From: Branchiostoma floridae
Lineage: Eukaryota > Chordata > Leptocardii > Amphioxiformes > Branchiostomatidae
Length of the DNA stretch: 64,000 nt
Direction: 5' to 3'
Assembly (NCBI RefSeq): GCF_000003815.2
Contig: NC_049986.1
Span: forward strand, 11,387,354-11,451,353
The translations under genes were made by a program, and so were the position numbers. The notes beneath the pieces were generated by a model. It saw only the letters and a list, made by a program, of their open reading frames with translations, was not told the DNA's origin and did not search any database. Position 1 is the first letter of the stretch, and every line of letters starts with the position of its first letter. Positions 36,417 to 47,120 of this stretch are shown here, piece after piece.

Positions 36417-38417
36417 TTAAAGGCAGTGTTCGTTCATGTTATTCATGATGGGCCTGCGCCAGGCGAAGACGAAGTAGCCGGCACCTGCCCCGAGCGCCAC
36501 GGACAGACACAGCCAGACGTTAAACGTCATGAAGACCAACATCAGCCCGTAGCTGACCAGGACCTGGACGATGTGCAGGAGAGACTGCAGCGCGTGCATG
36601 CGGTCAAACATCTGGTCCCTGTCAGATAGGCAAACATTGGATGACTTAACGGTTATGACAAGCTTTATTGACACGACAAAAAGTACAGTTACTTTTAACA
36701 CAGTTATACAAAATAAAACAAGTCTCTGAAGGAATTGCAAGAGAAGATCAAGTTTTTCTTGAAATAGTTGAACTGTAATTTCCAACACCAAAATTGGACT
36801 CACCCAAATTTTCGACTGCACAGCATCAGTCTTTGTCAAGGAATGGCACAAGCTGTCATTCCTTGACATACACTGATGCTGTGCCGTCGAAAATTTGGGT
36901 GAGTCCAATTTTGGTGTTTGAAATTACAGTTCAACTATTTCAAGAATGACTTGTACCAACACAGATGAACTTTCAAGTTAAGAAGATCAAGTTTTAAGCG
37001 TGATGTTCACCTCTTTCTTGGGGGTGGCTCCACCGGTATAATGTCGTCCTGTGTATATCTTGTGATCTTCTTGTCGGTGAGCAGCTGTATGCTTTGGGAT
37101 GCCACATTCTCACTGTCCCGTGCCCGGACCATCAACATTTCCCGCCAAACCTTCAGGCCCTCGTACAGCACGGCGATGGCGAACACTCCGATACAGGAGC
37201 CAATCAGAGCTGTGTGTTGACAATCATTTCCGTCATACCATGCATCGTACAAAAATCACAGAGAAAGCTGAAGGAGAAGCTCCACTCCAAAGGAAAACGA
37301 TGTTTCGAATTCCAGGTATAGAAATTGGTTTTAATTAGTGCCATTGGATTGAAGAAAGAATTGCTTTTTGCCATCGTGATCACTTATCATCATATCTCTG
37401 CAGCCAAGCGAAATATATCGCAAATGTTATTACATTTTTATGAAGTTGGAAGTAGATTATAGCCTTGATGTTAGAAGCACTCACCTGCTACTGATTCTGT
37501 TTTCCACTCGTAGAACAGCACGGTGATTCCCCTGTGGTCGACGAAGAAGTACATCTTGTGCCCCTGGAGCAAAAACGTACTGAGTCAAAACCTAACATGC
37601 GAGACAGTCCCAAGCAGCTCATAGACATACACGCTTACAAATCAAAGCAATCTGTTTCAATGAGAAAATCTTGGATGCGATGAATGGATTTGTTGTTCAT
37701 TTACTTTTTGATACAAACTATCAGTAGAAACAAGGAGGTTGAAGACACAGCATGGTAAAATGCTTATAGCTAGTAGTGATGCATGCATAGTATAGCATTT
37801 TCCTTTTGCAATGCATCGTTTCTCATATATGGCATATATGCATATGATAAATCATCAGTCATAAGAATGTTGATAATATACACTGTACAAAGACAACAAC
37901 AAATGGCATTTATCTTACGCCGCCATGGCTGCCAGCTGAGGGGGTCATGTCTGTACTGTTCTTCAGGGCGGTTGCCTATTTGATACAAATGGTAAGATAT
38001 CCTTATCAATTGCAATACACAAAGGCAATCAATAGCAACAACATAGCACAACACCATACGATAGATACATGTTACGGTAGCCTGAATAGACGTCTAATCG
38101 CTTCCATATGTACGTGACTTTACTCCCTAATTCTACTTTATATAGGGACCTAATTTTTTCTTGTTCTGAATAAACTGTACACTGAGTCTATTTTAGTCTA
38201 TCATCTTCGTTGAAGCACATGGCTTTAATGTTATGACTCATAACACTAAAGTCATGTGCTTCAACGAAGATGGTCATTGACGGTGAACGGTATTTAGTAT
38301 GTATTATTGTTGATTCATTGTTGGTTAGCTGGTACTTACGGTAGTTGCTGCACCATATGTAGTTTGGCAGAAGACGAGGACCACAACCAGCGGAATGAAA
38401 TGTTGTGCTGCCGCCAT
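36417..38417 (-). CDS. CTR copper transporter A, short ectodomain
   Basis: A copper(I) permease of the SLC31/CTR family, which works as a trimer. Five exons (38417-38340, 37975-37919, 37563-37485, 37209-37011, 36618-36417) give 204 residues. Exon 1 is a signal peptide (PLVVVLVFCQTTYG). Exon 2 encodes only 19 ectodomain residues with a single Met. Exon 3 is the juxtamembrane segment (HKMYFFVDHRGITVLFYEW). Exon 4 has membrane segment 1 (GVFAIAVLYEGLKVWRE) and the cytosolic loop. Exon 5 has segment 2 with the Met-x3-Met pore motif (LMLVFMTFN) and segment 3 with GAGAG. The end is Glu-His-Cys-Leu, so the last His of the usual His-Cys-His is lost. It lacks the metal-binding repeats of B, C and D and may be a CTR2-like or low-affinity form. 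It is the most 3' of four tandem copies. Confidence 0.93.
36756..36985. repeat. Long foldback element in intron 4 of copper transporter A
   Basis: Two arms of about 75-90 bases are nearly perfect reverse complements (36756-36840 and 36862-36946) around a roughly 20-base loop. Arm words include CAACACCAAAATTGGACTCA and TGAGTCCAATTTTGGTGTTT. The outer flank up to 36985 is shared, in opposite orientation, with 45791-45840 in a different intron of transporter C, so it is a dispersed MITE-like family. Confidence 0.85.
38202..38272. repeat. Perfect-arm hairpin in intron 1 of copper transporter A
   Basis: CATCTTCGTTGAAGCACATG is mirrored by CATGTGCTTCAACGAAGATG. The inner bases (CTTTAATGTTATGA / CTCATAACACTAAAG) continue the pairing almost to the centre. 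No coding sequence. Confidence 0.8.
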
Positions 38418-40294
38418 GCTTCTTGAATCCTGCTATAACAAGGAGCTTTTGGTTGTAGTAACAACAATGTTACTTTTTAGTGTTGCGAAACTTCGACAAT
38501 CCTTCTACAGCATGTTCGAAAACCTAGCTGTAAAATCTTGAAACCTGAAGCGTAGAGAGTAACCGAGTGACCTTCAAGTTACTTTTTGACATATATACAG
38601 AGGCCTATCTTTTCTAGATGTCCAATGTGTTACCTGTTCATATCATATGGCACTTAAAGCGACAATATATAAAAAAACGTACAAAGTAGTATTTCCTGCC
38701 ATTCTTTATAGAGTTAGTTCAATCAATAGTTAGTTCAATTCATAGTTACGGAGGGAAAATGCGACATCATTGCACCATCTACCATCTTTAAAAGCCGTGA
38801 TCTTCAAATTTCCGATGGTATCACGCCACAAATGCCCCTCCGATGGTAGATAGGGCCACGTATGATAACCGGACTGGGGTCCATGCAGTCAGGTAGGGCA
38901 GTGAACAGACAACTCATCAGACGTCTTACTGATAGTGTTCGCGATGTTACATTATTTCATAACACAACACTCAAGAACCTTCCACTCTTGTTTTGTAAAT
39001 TCTATACAATAGGCATATTTCCGCTTCTCACGGGCCTGTTTTGATCTACGTGGAACCAAAACTGCGTAGTTTTGCATAGAAGATGTCCTGGGCGCACTTT
39101 GCTACCAAAAACCGAGCAGAACAGTCTTCGTCGGTCAGTCTATGTCAGCTGTGATTCATGTCCATTTGTCATCGATTCATCCAAATGAAGAAAATCCTCT
39201 TGTTTTAAATTATATACACTTTGTCCAAACAACACAAAGCGTGTCCATTGAAAGGCGTATACGATAGATCTGAAGAGAAAAACAGTTAAGAACACCTACC
39301 TGACGATACTCCACAAACACTCGACCAGATAAACCTGTTCCACCACTTCATTGACGCAGTGCTACGTAAGATTGTCTGCAATTAAAGTCGTGCGCGTGCT
39401 GACGACCCCGATTGAGTCACAGGCTAATAGTTTAAAAGAGGCTTCCAGTAGAAGAAGACGTACTCAAAGCGAAGTGTCAGCCCAAAGCACTCGTAGATAT
39501 TACTGACGCTATGGGTATTACCTAGCGTTAGTTCTAACATTGCTGCGTATAGTCTTAACACTTAGCCCTTGTTCTAGGTTGAAGGGGAGAAAAATTCAAC
39601 AATGTATTTAATATCTCTGGATTACAAGTAGTCTCGCGCGTATACCTTACATGTTTTGATTATATACACGTAAATCGAATTGAATTGAAAGACACACGCT
39701 GATTTTACAAATTCGGCTATTGTCTTGTATCAAATACAAGTATATTGCATAAACGTTATTCATTGCAGACAACGTATACATGCCAGATAACAGATCGCCA
39801 ACTAAATTAATGTACATTTATTCACAGTTAAGAAATGCACTGACTCAAGACAAATAGCTTACTCAAATGAAGACTAGCTGACTGCTCATTACATGTTGTA
39901 TTGTATTGTAAGTATAGACAGTATATGAGACTTGATTATTCAACGCATTTATTTAGCCCTGAATAGTATTTTAGGACAGAAAACGTGATAGTTGGTCTCT
40001 ATTAGTGAAATAATGTGATAGCTCCCCTCTATCACATTATTTTGCTAGTAAGAGATAAAATTGTATCTACTGGTTAAATAATGTGATATGATTGTATCAA
40101 TCATTATCACATGTTAAAGTAGTTAACACTTTTTTCGACAGAAACACTTTTTGGAACTAAGATAATGTGATAAATATACCGAGCTAGCATATGCACGTTC
40201 TATTAAAAGTTGCACCGAGATTACTAGTGGAGTAGCTTGATTAGGATGAAATATACGTCTTTCCATTTCGTACTTATCACATGAAGCAGTTTCT
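38418..40294. other. Intergenic region between copper transporters A and B
   Basis: Upstream region of A and downstream region of B. No exon recognised. Its distal part (39986-40282) holds a cluster of TAATGTGATA words described separately. I see no clear TATA box or metal-response element core that I would defend. Confidence 0.4.
39986..40282. repeat. Cluster of TAATGTGATA motifs with a small palindrome
   Basis: The word AATGTGATA, or its complement TATCACATT, recurs about six times in 300 bases. It includes a 13-base inverted pair AATAATGTGATAG / CTATCACATTATT at 40009-40041. It lies about 1.6 kb upstream of copper transporter A and just after the end of B. It could be a decayed foldback element or a regulatory cluster. 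Confidence 0.55.
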
Positions 40295-42323
40295 TTAATG
40301 GCAGTGTTCGTTCCTGTCCACGGTGATGGGCCTGCGCCAGCCGAAGGCGAAGTAGCCGGCACCTGCCCCGAACGCCACGGACAGACACAGCCAGACGTTA
40401 AACGTCATGAAGACCAACATCAGCCCGTAGCTGACCAGGACCTGGACGATGTGCAGGAGAGACTGCAGCGCGTGCATGCAGTTACAGATCTGGTCCCTGT
40501 ACAAAAAGATGGTTGGAAAAACATGTTTGTAGTACTGGATAAATCTCAAAGATCAGGTACAATGTGTTACATATCGTATGATTTCATTATAGCCCAGTTT
40601 CGATTCCTATAGGTGAAAAAGTAAAGCTTTCTGTCCCTTCCCCGTCAAGTAGGCAAAACTAAAGGAAGGACAAAAGCCACACGAAATAAAACAATAGTCA
40701 CCGAGAGGTACTATAAGAGAAAACTATGTTTCAATAGTGTTGTTCACCTCGTCTTTGTTGGAGGTATCTCCCCGGGCATGAAGTCGACACCCAGCGTACT
40801 TGTACTCTTCTCATTAGTGAGCTGCTTCAGGTTGTGGGAGGCCGCCATCTTACTGTCCTGTGCCCGGACGATCAACATTTCCCGCCAAACCTTCAGGCCC
40901 TCGTACAGGACAGCGATGGCGAACACTCCGATACAGGAGCCAATCAGAGCTGTGTGTAGAGTGTGCTTGTTGCCATGATTTGCAATCATGCAATATATCA
41001 CACCAAAGGCAAAAAGAATGAAAGAGCGGCTTTACTCTAAACAAAATGATGTTCTCAACTCAACTGCAACTAGGGTTGCAGTGGAACAACAGCATGTAGA
41101 ATCTTTTATCAGACTGAAGGAAGAATCCTCATCAGAGCGCTTTTGCCTAGAATGTATATTTTTCTTTAGTCTTCACTTGTTCTTCATAACGTTTCTAAGT
41201 GTCCTGACGTTGTCATTATAAAGTTGGAAGTAGATTATGGCCTTAATGTACGTTAGAAGCACTCACCTGCCACTGAGTCTATTTTCCACTCGTAAAACAG
41301 CACGATGATTCCACTGTGGCCGAAGTAAAAGTACAAGTTGTGTCCCTAAAGTAGTGAAAGAATCACGTCACTAAATCTTAACAAAAAAATGGCACACACG
41401 TTCGACATGAAAAAAAAAAAAATCAAATACCTTGGAGACATGTACACTTACAGAGCAAACAATCAGCTTGCCAGAAAAGCTAGCCTGGATACCAGACCCA
41501 CAATCCAGGCTTAGGAAACAGACTCGCATCCGGGCTAAAGGAAATGGGAAATCCGATAGATAGATTTTCACATTTGATTGCCGTTACAGACTATAAGCAA
41601 TACATGCTCCTTTTCACATGTGATGTTTGTGAACATAAAGTATTGAATATTGACAATACACAAAGGACATACCCTGAAGTAAAAGCCAGCAATAATTTAA
41701 CGTTCATCTTACCAAGCTGCCATGGCCCGAATGGCCTCCACCACCAGAGTGGTCCATCCCAGAATGGTCCTTGCCAGAATGGTCCTTGCCAGAATGGTTC
41801 ATACCGGAATGGTTCATGCCGGAGTGGTTCATTCCGGAGTGGTTCATGCCGGAGTGGTTCATTCCGGAGTGGTTCATTCCGGAGTGGTTCATGCCGGAAT
41901 GGTTCATTCCCGGCATAACCGTGTGGTTCATCATGCCGGAATGGCCCATCCCCATATTGTGTTTCAGGGTGGTTGCCTGTTTGATGCAAAACGTAAGGTA
42001 ACACTATATAAAAGACTTGTGTAAGCCCTTCTTATTCTATACACCCATTTTGTGCTTTGTGAAATAGTCGTTGCCATACAATGTACCATGTACAATTGTC
42101 GTGCAATAAAGTTCTTCTATCATTATCAATAAGCAGTAATTATTGGTGAACAAACTGTGCAGAGACTATTTCTTCCGCTGTCTCCGCATGACTGTGTGCA
42201 CAGTAAACGACATTGAGTATACATTACAGCTGGTAAGCTGGCACTTACGGTTGTTGGAGTCCCATAGGTAGCTTGGCAGATAACTAGGATGGCAACGAGC
42301 TGAAGAAAATGTGCCACTGTCAT
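40295..42323 (-). CDS. CTR copper transporter B, Met-Asn-His-Ser-Gly array
   Basis: SLC31/CTR1-type copper(I) importer of the plasma membrane. Five exons (42323-42249, 41976-41713, 41345-41267, 40949-40748, 40496-40295) give 273 residues. A signal peptide (LVAILVICQATYG) is followed by an 88-residue ectodomain exon. That exon starts with MGMGHSGMM, then has eight exact MNHSG units, two KDHSG and one MDHSG. Then come the juxtamembrane exon (HNLYFYFGHSGIIVLFYEW), membrane segment 1, a loop, segment 2 with LMLVFM (Met-x3-Met), segment 3 with GAGAG, and a terminal His-Cys-His. All functional CTR motifs are present. Met and His clusters in this position are known to capture copper. Intron positions match A, C and D. 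Confidence 0.95.
41743..41907 (-). repeat. 15-base coding minisatellite (MNHSG units) in transporter B
   Basis: Eleven pentapeptide units in tandem: MNHSG x8, KDHSG x2, MDHSG x1. At DNA level the 15-base unit ATGAACCAYTCCGGM repeats with few silent changes, which implies recent expansion by unequal exchange or replication slippage within the coding exon. Confidence 0.95.
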
Positions 42324-44857
42324 GTTTCTTGAATCCTGTAACCGGTATACCGTAGTACTTCGGTGTACTGTTATGTACGTTCTTCTGCCGGTGCCTCTGC
42401 GGTCTGCCCTCAAACCTTGAAACCTGAATTCGTAAAAAGTTAACTAAGTTGAGTAAAGCATTTGCTATACGTATTTGACGCACAGATGCCTATTCAAAAC
42501 TGTGCGACTGTTATAGTTGTGTGTACATGTCACATTTTACTTTATTCTGTGTGTATGTTGCACGGATTCCTGTCCAACAACTCATGATGTACAGGAGATT
42601 TACGAATCAAGTATGATTTCAGCTCGCGATTCTATTATACAGTTGTGTAGTTGCCTTGCTAATTTACACCAATGTTTGTTTCGGAATTTGCTTCTTTAAA
42701 GAGACAGCTTACGACTCTAGTATACAGTGGTGTCGTGGCCTCTATTTACCAGCGGAAGTGAAGCGAAAAGACAAGGGTTTTCAGTCTTCAAGTCCGTGAC
42801 GGTGTTGTCACGCCACTAGCGCCACATGGTACGTAAATGAATCACAGTGGGTTAAGTCTTGAAGTGATCGGGGACGCCGGACGGATATGAATCAACATAA
42901 TGATTCATGTGGTAGCTTGATCAGAGCTCTTGCTGTGCTGTTAGATTAATGAGATCGCCTTGTATGATAATATTTACCTTTCTGACCACGCTGTTTGGAC
43001 ATTCGTGTTGTCAAAACTGCCTACTTTTGCCCAGAGGGCGTCCATGGTGGAGACAAGCACAACAAAGATCGGAATTTAGAGAACGACATACGAACGTAAG
43101 AAATTATGACCTTGAGCGAATGAACATTATCGAAACGGAACGCAGTGCCTGTATTACAAAAAAAATTCTCTTATAAACTCTGGGGCGCAAACCTTTGGTG
43201 AAACACTTTTAATTAAGTTAAGTCACTTGTAGAATTGGCAACACCAGTTGGAAAAGGTAAGGGGTAACCTATTCGAGACCCCCCGCACACAGCACACAAA
43301 ATCACTGTTCAGTCTTATCTAACTTCGTTATAAACCTGTCCTTTACATGTCATAAAACTTCATGCACGCTACGCAAGAAAAAATATCATCTGAACTGGTA
43401 GCCAGGTGGAAAAAACAGTTGCAGAGGAAGGTGGAAATCAGCGCGGAAAGTAAACATTGGGCACTATTCGATTAGTTTAAGTCTGTGTCTGCCACGATTA
43501 TCCATTTGTGCAAGTGATAACAATCCTCATTTCATAAGTACAAGCATGATGAAGCCAACATTAGCGGCTTCATTGAAAGACTAAACGATAGAAAAGCAGT
43601 GAATTCGAAACCTACCTGCACTTAATACGCCATCCGCACAACACTGGACACGACTAACCAGTTCAACTACTTCCGTCACGCACGGACGAAAAGTTACAGC
43701 TCGCTGGCTCTTACACTGTGCATGTAATTATAGTCGTGTTGGCATGTAGTCAAAGTCGGGTTGGTGACCACATTCAAGTGAATAGAGTCTTGGACCTAAC
43801 TTTTTTGGTAGAAGAAGGTGTGATACAGTTTCTATGTAAATATCTATCATTTTCATGAGTAGGTTTTTTTATTGGTCTGTTTTAACAGTATAATTAGTTA
43901 TGGTGTTACCCATGTTGTAGACTGTATGGTAAGAAGAATATCAAATGAAACTCAGTTGGATTCAAAGCAGTCTTGCTTAACTACAATTTATTGAACCATA
44001 AGAAGCACACCGTGTCACGCGCATTTGCTTAATTAATAAAGTGTGATACAACGTGACGTGAACGACAACAATGATCTACATGTAGTGACATCAAATTTAA
44101 AGGTAGGTTGTGATATGTTATATTCAAGCCTGTTTAGGTTATCCTCATCATTGATAGTGTGTATGGCAGTGAGTTTGTACTTACAGCGCTAAATGAACTG
44201 GTGATGGTGTTTTTTAAATCAAGTTGTTGGCTCAAATGTAGCCCAAATTTAGTTGTATTCAGTGTTTGCATAACATTACAAAGAACAATTGCATAGCAAT
44301 TTACAGGCGAATCTAATTCTTGTGTATATTGTGAGATCGATTTGAAATAATGACAAGTTGATATAGATTAATTCATTACAATGATATATTATCTCATCTG
44401 GCTTCTTTTAATCAAAACTGACCAACAGTCCATTGCGACATTATATTTTCACCACAGTCCACAACATAATGCACCCAAATTTGAAAACAACGATTGGTAA
44501 TTCCATGGGCATGTCTTATTGATCTCATTGGGATCACAAATAGAGTACTTTGAGTTATAAGAAACCATTGTCTTTTCATCCAGGATATATGTCACATTAC
44601 CTGGATATGGAACAATGTAATCGATTTTTCTCACTAAAAGAAAGCTCATGTTAAATTTGTATCCTTAAAACTGAATGGACTTTATTGCTTGCACGACATT
44701 TGTACACGGTACAATGTGTACTTATGTCCATGTGTTAATGTGTGGGTCACAACACCAGCAATAGCTGCCTGTGACCTGTGTGTATTGTATTGACTATTGT
44801 TTACAATCTGAATAAAGTATGGCACAGACTGTAATTCTCTGTTATAGGAAGTTATGT
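42324..44857. other. Intergenic region between copper transporters B and C
   Basis: No gene is assigned. A minus-strand open frame (44449-44649, 66 codons) has several Cys and two possible N-glycosylation sites but matches nothing I know. Next to it, 44683-44720 (GACTTTATTGCTTGCACGAC) resembles the 3' end of a minus-oriented LINE. The remainder is AT-rich and unremarkable. Confidence 0.4.
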
Positions 44858-47120
44858 TTAATGGCAGTGTTCGTTCCTATCCACGGTTATGGGCCTGCGC
44901 CAGCCGAAGGCGAAGTAGCCGGCACCTGCCCCGAACGCCACGGACAGACACAGCCAGACGTTAAACGTCATGAAGACCAACATCAGCCCGTAGCTGACCA
45001 GGACCTGGACGATGTGCAGGAGAGACTGCAGCGCGTGCATGCAGTTACAGATCTGGTCCCTGGACAAAAAGATGATTGGAGAAAACATGTTTCCAAGACT
45101 GGACTTGATTAACACAAGGATCAGATGCAGTGTATTACATATCGTATGATATTTCACTCTAGGCCAGTTCCGATCCTGCTATGTGAAAAAATAAACCTTT
45201 TTTAAAACCCTTGTCCTATTGAGCCCATAAATCTACGGGTTGCACATATATAATGCCTGGATGTGGGTTCAGTATATGCTTTGTGGGTTTGGGGCATCCC
45301 TCACATGCGGCATACCACAGCAAACCGCATCGATTGGGGAAGTAAATCTGCAGCAGAAGCACAGTACAGGTCAAGTTTTACTGATCTCATTAATCAACCA
45401 GCTTAGAGAGGTTACTGAACTATGCAAAATATTCTCAGCAGGACGATAGTTATTCCCTTCTTTGACACCACTTTCTCAGATTTCACCCTACGTTATGATG
45501 CTCACCTTGTCCTAGGTGTTGTCGCCCGTGGGGCAATGTCCACGTCCAGAGTGCTGGTACTTTTGCCGTTCGCAATGTTGGTCATACTGTATGAGTTGGA
45601 GGCCGCCTTCTTACTGTCCTGTGCCCGGACGATCAACATTTCCCGCCAAACCTTCAGGCCTTCGTACAGCATAGCGATGGCGAACACTCCGATACAGGAG
45701 CCAATAAGAGCTGTGTATGCAAAATAGGCAGAGTTAGGTCTGTTATCAGATACCAAAGGCACTTGAATGCGTACTGTCTATATTGTGTATTAACTTGAAA
45801 GTTCATCTGTGTTGGCAGAAGTCATTCTTGAAATAGTTTAACAATCCACTGCTGCCGCGACGTCACGTTATGCAGACTTATGATCCACTGCTCACTGAGT
45901 CACGTGTTCTATCTGCAAAACGTGACGTCACGGCAGCAGTGAATTGAAATGTGGATCAGACTACAGTACTGTCGTAATAAACGAATTGTGTCAGAAGTTT
46001 TACCTGGTACTGTATTGATCGTCCACTCCAGGAACAAAACAACAACCTCGTGGTGACCGAAGTAGAAATACGAGCTATGTCCCTGTTTAACGGCAGGAAA
46101 TAGACAGCTTGATTAGTTATCTTAGATATCGTACATTCTGTGCCTTTATACTGGCTGTTTGAGATACTGGGTAGTTCGAATGGATAGTGTTCATTTTAGT
46201 CCATATCTATGGCAAAGTATTTTTCTTTTAATGTTCAAAAACACAATTTACGATTCTTTCATAGATGACGTTGTTTTCCTACCGAGCCATGGTCCATTCC
46301 GGAGTGGTCCATGGAGTGCGTGCCGGTGTGATGCATGCCGGGGTGGTGCGTGCCCGCGTGGTCTCCACCGGAATGGTGATGTGTTCCGGTGTGGTCCATT
46401 CCGTGGTGGTGAGTTCCGGTGTGGTCCATTCCGGTATGGTGCATTCCGGGGTGGTGAGTTCCGTGGTGGTGTGTTCCGGTGTGGTCCATTCCGGTGTGGT
46501 CCATTCCGGGATGGGTTCCGTGGTCCATGGTATGCTGCATGGTGTGTCCCATGTGCATAGTCACTGTGGTAGTCTCTACATTGCCAGTTGCGGGGCTGGG
46601 AGAAGGAGCCTGTTGATCATAGAACAAGACGAAATGTGATTAAAAAAACTGTCAACAACAGGATATTGATTTTGTCTACCATATTCTTGAACGCAACATT
46701 CAACGGCTTAACATCAAATCACCCTCCAAATAGTGGTTTCTTCATATTTTTAAGCAGTCGCACATTTTAATCACATTCTAGTTCGTCGTACGAAAGTAAA
46801 ATGTAGGATCCAGTCTGAACACAGCCTGTCACAGGGAAATTTTTAGCCAAAGAGCTCATTTTGTAGAAAGCTTGCTGACGTAAAACAGAGATAGACGTGC
46901 GTAGAATAAAGCGATTTCCTGTGCCCTACTGGGGGCGTAATTCGTCTACTCGTTCGCCTACTCACTTGCTATTATATTGGGCACGATAAAATCTTAAGCT
47001 TCTAGTTTAGACCATAGAAGGGTTTGACGTCAGTAGTTTACGTACCTCTGTAGTAGCCCCGTGGGCGATATTGCTGATGACCAGCGTCAGAAGTAGCGCT
47101 AGAAAATGTTGCGTCGTCAT
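44858..47120 (-). CDS. CTR copper transporter C, His-rich pentapeptide array
   Basis: Five exons (47120-47046, 46609-46283, 46082-46004, 45710-45506, 45059-44858) give 295 residues. The signal peptide is FLALLLTLVISNIAHG. The 109-residue ectodomain exon opens with a Ser/Pro/Thr linker and MHMGHTMQHTMDH, then pentapeptides MDHTG, THHHG, THHPG and MHHTG. I count about 30 His and 12 Met. The juxtamembrane exon (HSSYFYFGHHEVVVLFLEW), membrane segment 1 (GVFAIAMLYEGLKVWRE), segment 2 (LMLVFM), segment 3 (GAGAG) and terminal His-Cys-His are all present. The last exon is almost identical to that of B. The His dominance suggests stronger Cu(II) or Zn capture than the Met-rich sisters, which is inference. 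Confidence 0.95.
45791..45941. repeat. Foldback element in intron 3 of copper transporter C
   Basis: CACTGCTGCCGCGACGTCAC is mirrored by GTGACGTCACGGCAGCAGTG. The left flank (TAACTTGAAAGTTCATCTGT onward) matches, in reverse, the flank of the element at 36947-36985. The arms contain CRE-like TGACGTCA palindromes, though these are probably a property of the element. Confidence 0.75.
46320..46560 (-). repeat. Coding pentapeptide minisatellite of transporter C
   Basis: Tandem 15-base units encode x-(D/H)-H-(T/H/P)-G pentapeptides inside exon 2. The units are more varied than in B, with His replacing Met in many, but the pentapeptide period is the same. Confidence 0.9.

Noticed and set aside
40298-40612. 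Plus-strand frame GDGPAPAEGEVAGTCPERHG, also seen at 36426 and 44819
   Set aside because: It is the complement of the conserved last exon of transporters A, B and C, so its apparent conservation comes from the other strand.
41743-41907. CRISPR-like array
   Set aside because: The repeats are 15-base codon-phased units without spacers, inside an exon of a eukaryotic gene.
45847-45941. Cyclic-AMP response elements (TGACGTCA) regulating transporter C
   Set aside because: Both copies lie in the arms of a foldback element deep in an intron, so they are more simply part of the repeat.
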